Below are positions 5,107-5,505 of a stretch of DNA of 5,505 bases, piece after piece (the first letter of the stretch is position 1; every line of letters begins with the position of its first letter). The stretch lies in assembly GCA_013415795.1 (NCBI GenBank), contig JAAEEL010000038.1, forward strand, positions 1 through 5,505, written 5' to 3'. The translations under genes and the position numbers were made by a program. The stretch is from Methanocellales archaeon (lineage in GTDB: Archaea; Halobacteriota; UBA148). Below the pieces are notes generated by a model that was not told where the DNA came from, did not search any database, and saw only the letters and a program-made list of their open reading frames with translations.

Positions 5107-5505
5107 CTAATCACAAGCAGCTTCTATACAATCCTTTGTGGTGGCAAGTATGGCATCAACACCACATAAACTTGGCACATATTTTAGAGCTTTGCCAGAG
5201 TTCACCATCATTCTCTCAAAACGCTCACTTGCGGGCGAAACAACCATACACGTATCGCATATTATTTTTGCACCACTTTTTTCGATTTCTTTCACCAGAT
5301 CTGGATTTCTATCCTTGATCCAACGCGAGACACAAATCCAGAGATCAGTGTTCACACTCTTCCCTGAGAGCAGTCTTGAGATACGTTTCAGTTCATCTGT
5401 TGAACAATGAGGGCATCCCAGAGCGATGATGTCCGGCTTAGATTCTTTTCCATATATTTCCTTGATATCCTCTAATTCCAGCGATATGGTCTCTTCTGGC
5501 ATATC
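5107..5505 (-). CDS. Phosphomevalonate dehydratase large subunit (aconitase X catalytic domain), C-terminal part
   Basis: The frame is open to the right edge (the last codon visible is GAT), so only the final 132 residues are in the window; the N-terminal two thirds lie outside. Aconitase X C-terminal features are clear: IIALGCPHCSTDELKRISRLL, LWICVSRWIKD, GAKIICDTCMVVSP, NSGKALKY, and the ending LATTKDCIEAACD. The cysteines in GCPHC and CDTC match those conserved in this iron-sulfur dehydratase family. With the adjacent small subunit it forms the cytoplasmic enzyme of the archaeal mevalonate pathway. Aconitase X homologues in bacteria can be hydroxyproline dehydratases, but the separate swivel-subunit gene and the archaeal setting favour the mevalonate role. 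The stop codon TAG at 5107-5109 lies one base before the ATG of the small subunit gene, so translation is probably coupled. Confidence 0.9.
   Translation of the reverse strand, partial: DMPEETISLELEDIKEIYGKESKPDIIALGCPHCSTDELKRISRLLSGKSVNTDLWICVSRWIKDRNPDLVKEIEKSGAKIICDTCMVVSPASERFERMMVNSGKALKYVPSLCGVDAILATTKDCIEAACD

Noticed and set aside
5136..5410. Open frames on the + strand opposite the dehydratase large subunit
   Set aside because: The products have no recognisable motifs, while the minus strand encodes clear aconitase X sequence.

Overview
The window looks archaeal, from an AT-rich anaerobe that is probably euryarchaeal and methanogen-like. This is inferred from gene content. At the right edge are the two subunits of an aconitase-X type enzyme, which in archaea is phosphomevalonate dehydratase of the modified mevalonate (isoprenoid lipid) pathway. 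Elsewhere there is a Cys-rich two-cluster ferredoxin typical of strict anaerobes, an ArsM arsenite methyltransferase, short leaders with TATA-like boxes, and Shine-Dalgarno sequences such as AGGAGGA and GGGGGTGA. The species cannot be named from this sequence.

Layout, left to right. A CYTH-domain protein (class IV adenylate cyclase / triphosphatase type, + strand) is cut at its 5' end by the window edge. Its 3' end overlaps by 17 bp that of a convergent YfcE-like metallophosphoesterase (504-1145, -). After about 200 bp without a gene comes arsM (1346-2200, -). It is divergent from a 274-residue ferredoxin-like iron-sulfur protein (2426-3250, +) across a T-rich region with a candidate promoter for each gene. 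A MarC-family membrane protein (3332-3913, -) converges on the ferredoxin gene. A 272-bp gene-free stretch (3914-4185) follows and holds a nested inverted repeat and a short near-palindrome. Then comes a two-gene + strand unit: a 66-residue AtpI/AtpZ-like two-helix membrane protein and a 66-residue unrecognised soluble protein with a very strong ribosome binding site. The right end (4701-5505, -) holds the phosphomevalonate dehydratase small subunit and the C-terminal part of the large subunit, arranged stop-to-start.

The genes form several short, independent transcription units rather than one system. Two groupings may be functional. The PMDh subunits make one enzyme. The arsM/ferredoxin divergent pair could link arsenic methylation, which consumes reductant, to an electron carrier, but that is inference. 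No mobile element, CRISPR array, tRNA or rRNA was seen. The least explained items are the nested inverted repeat at 4029-4091, the small protein at 4428-4628 and the atypical second cluster site of the ferredoxin.
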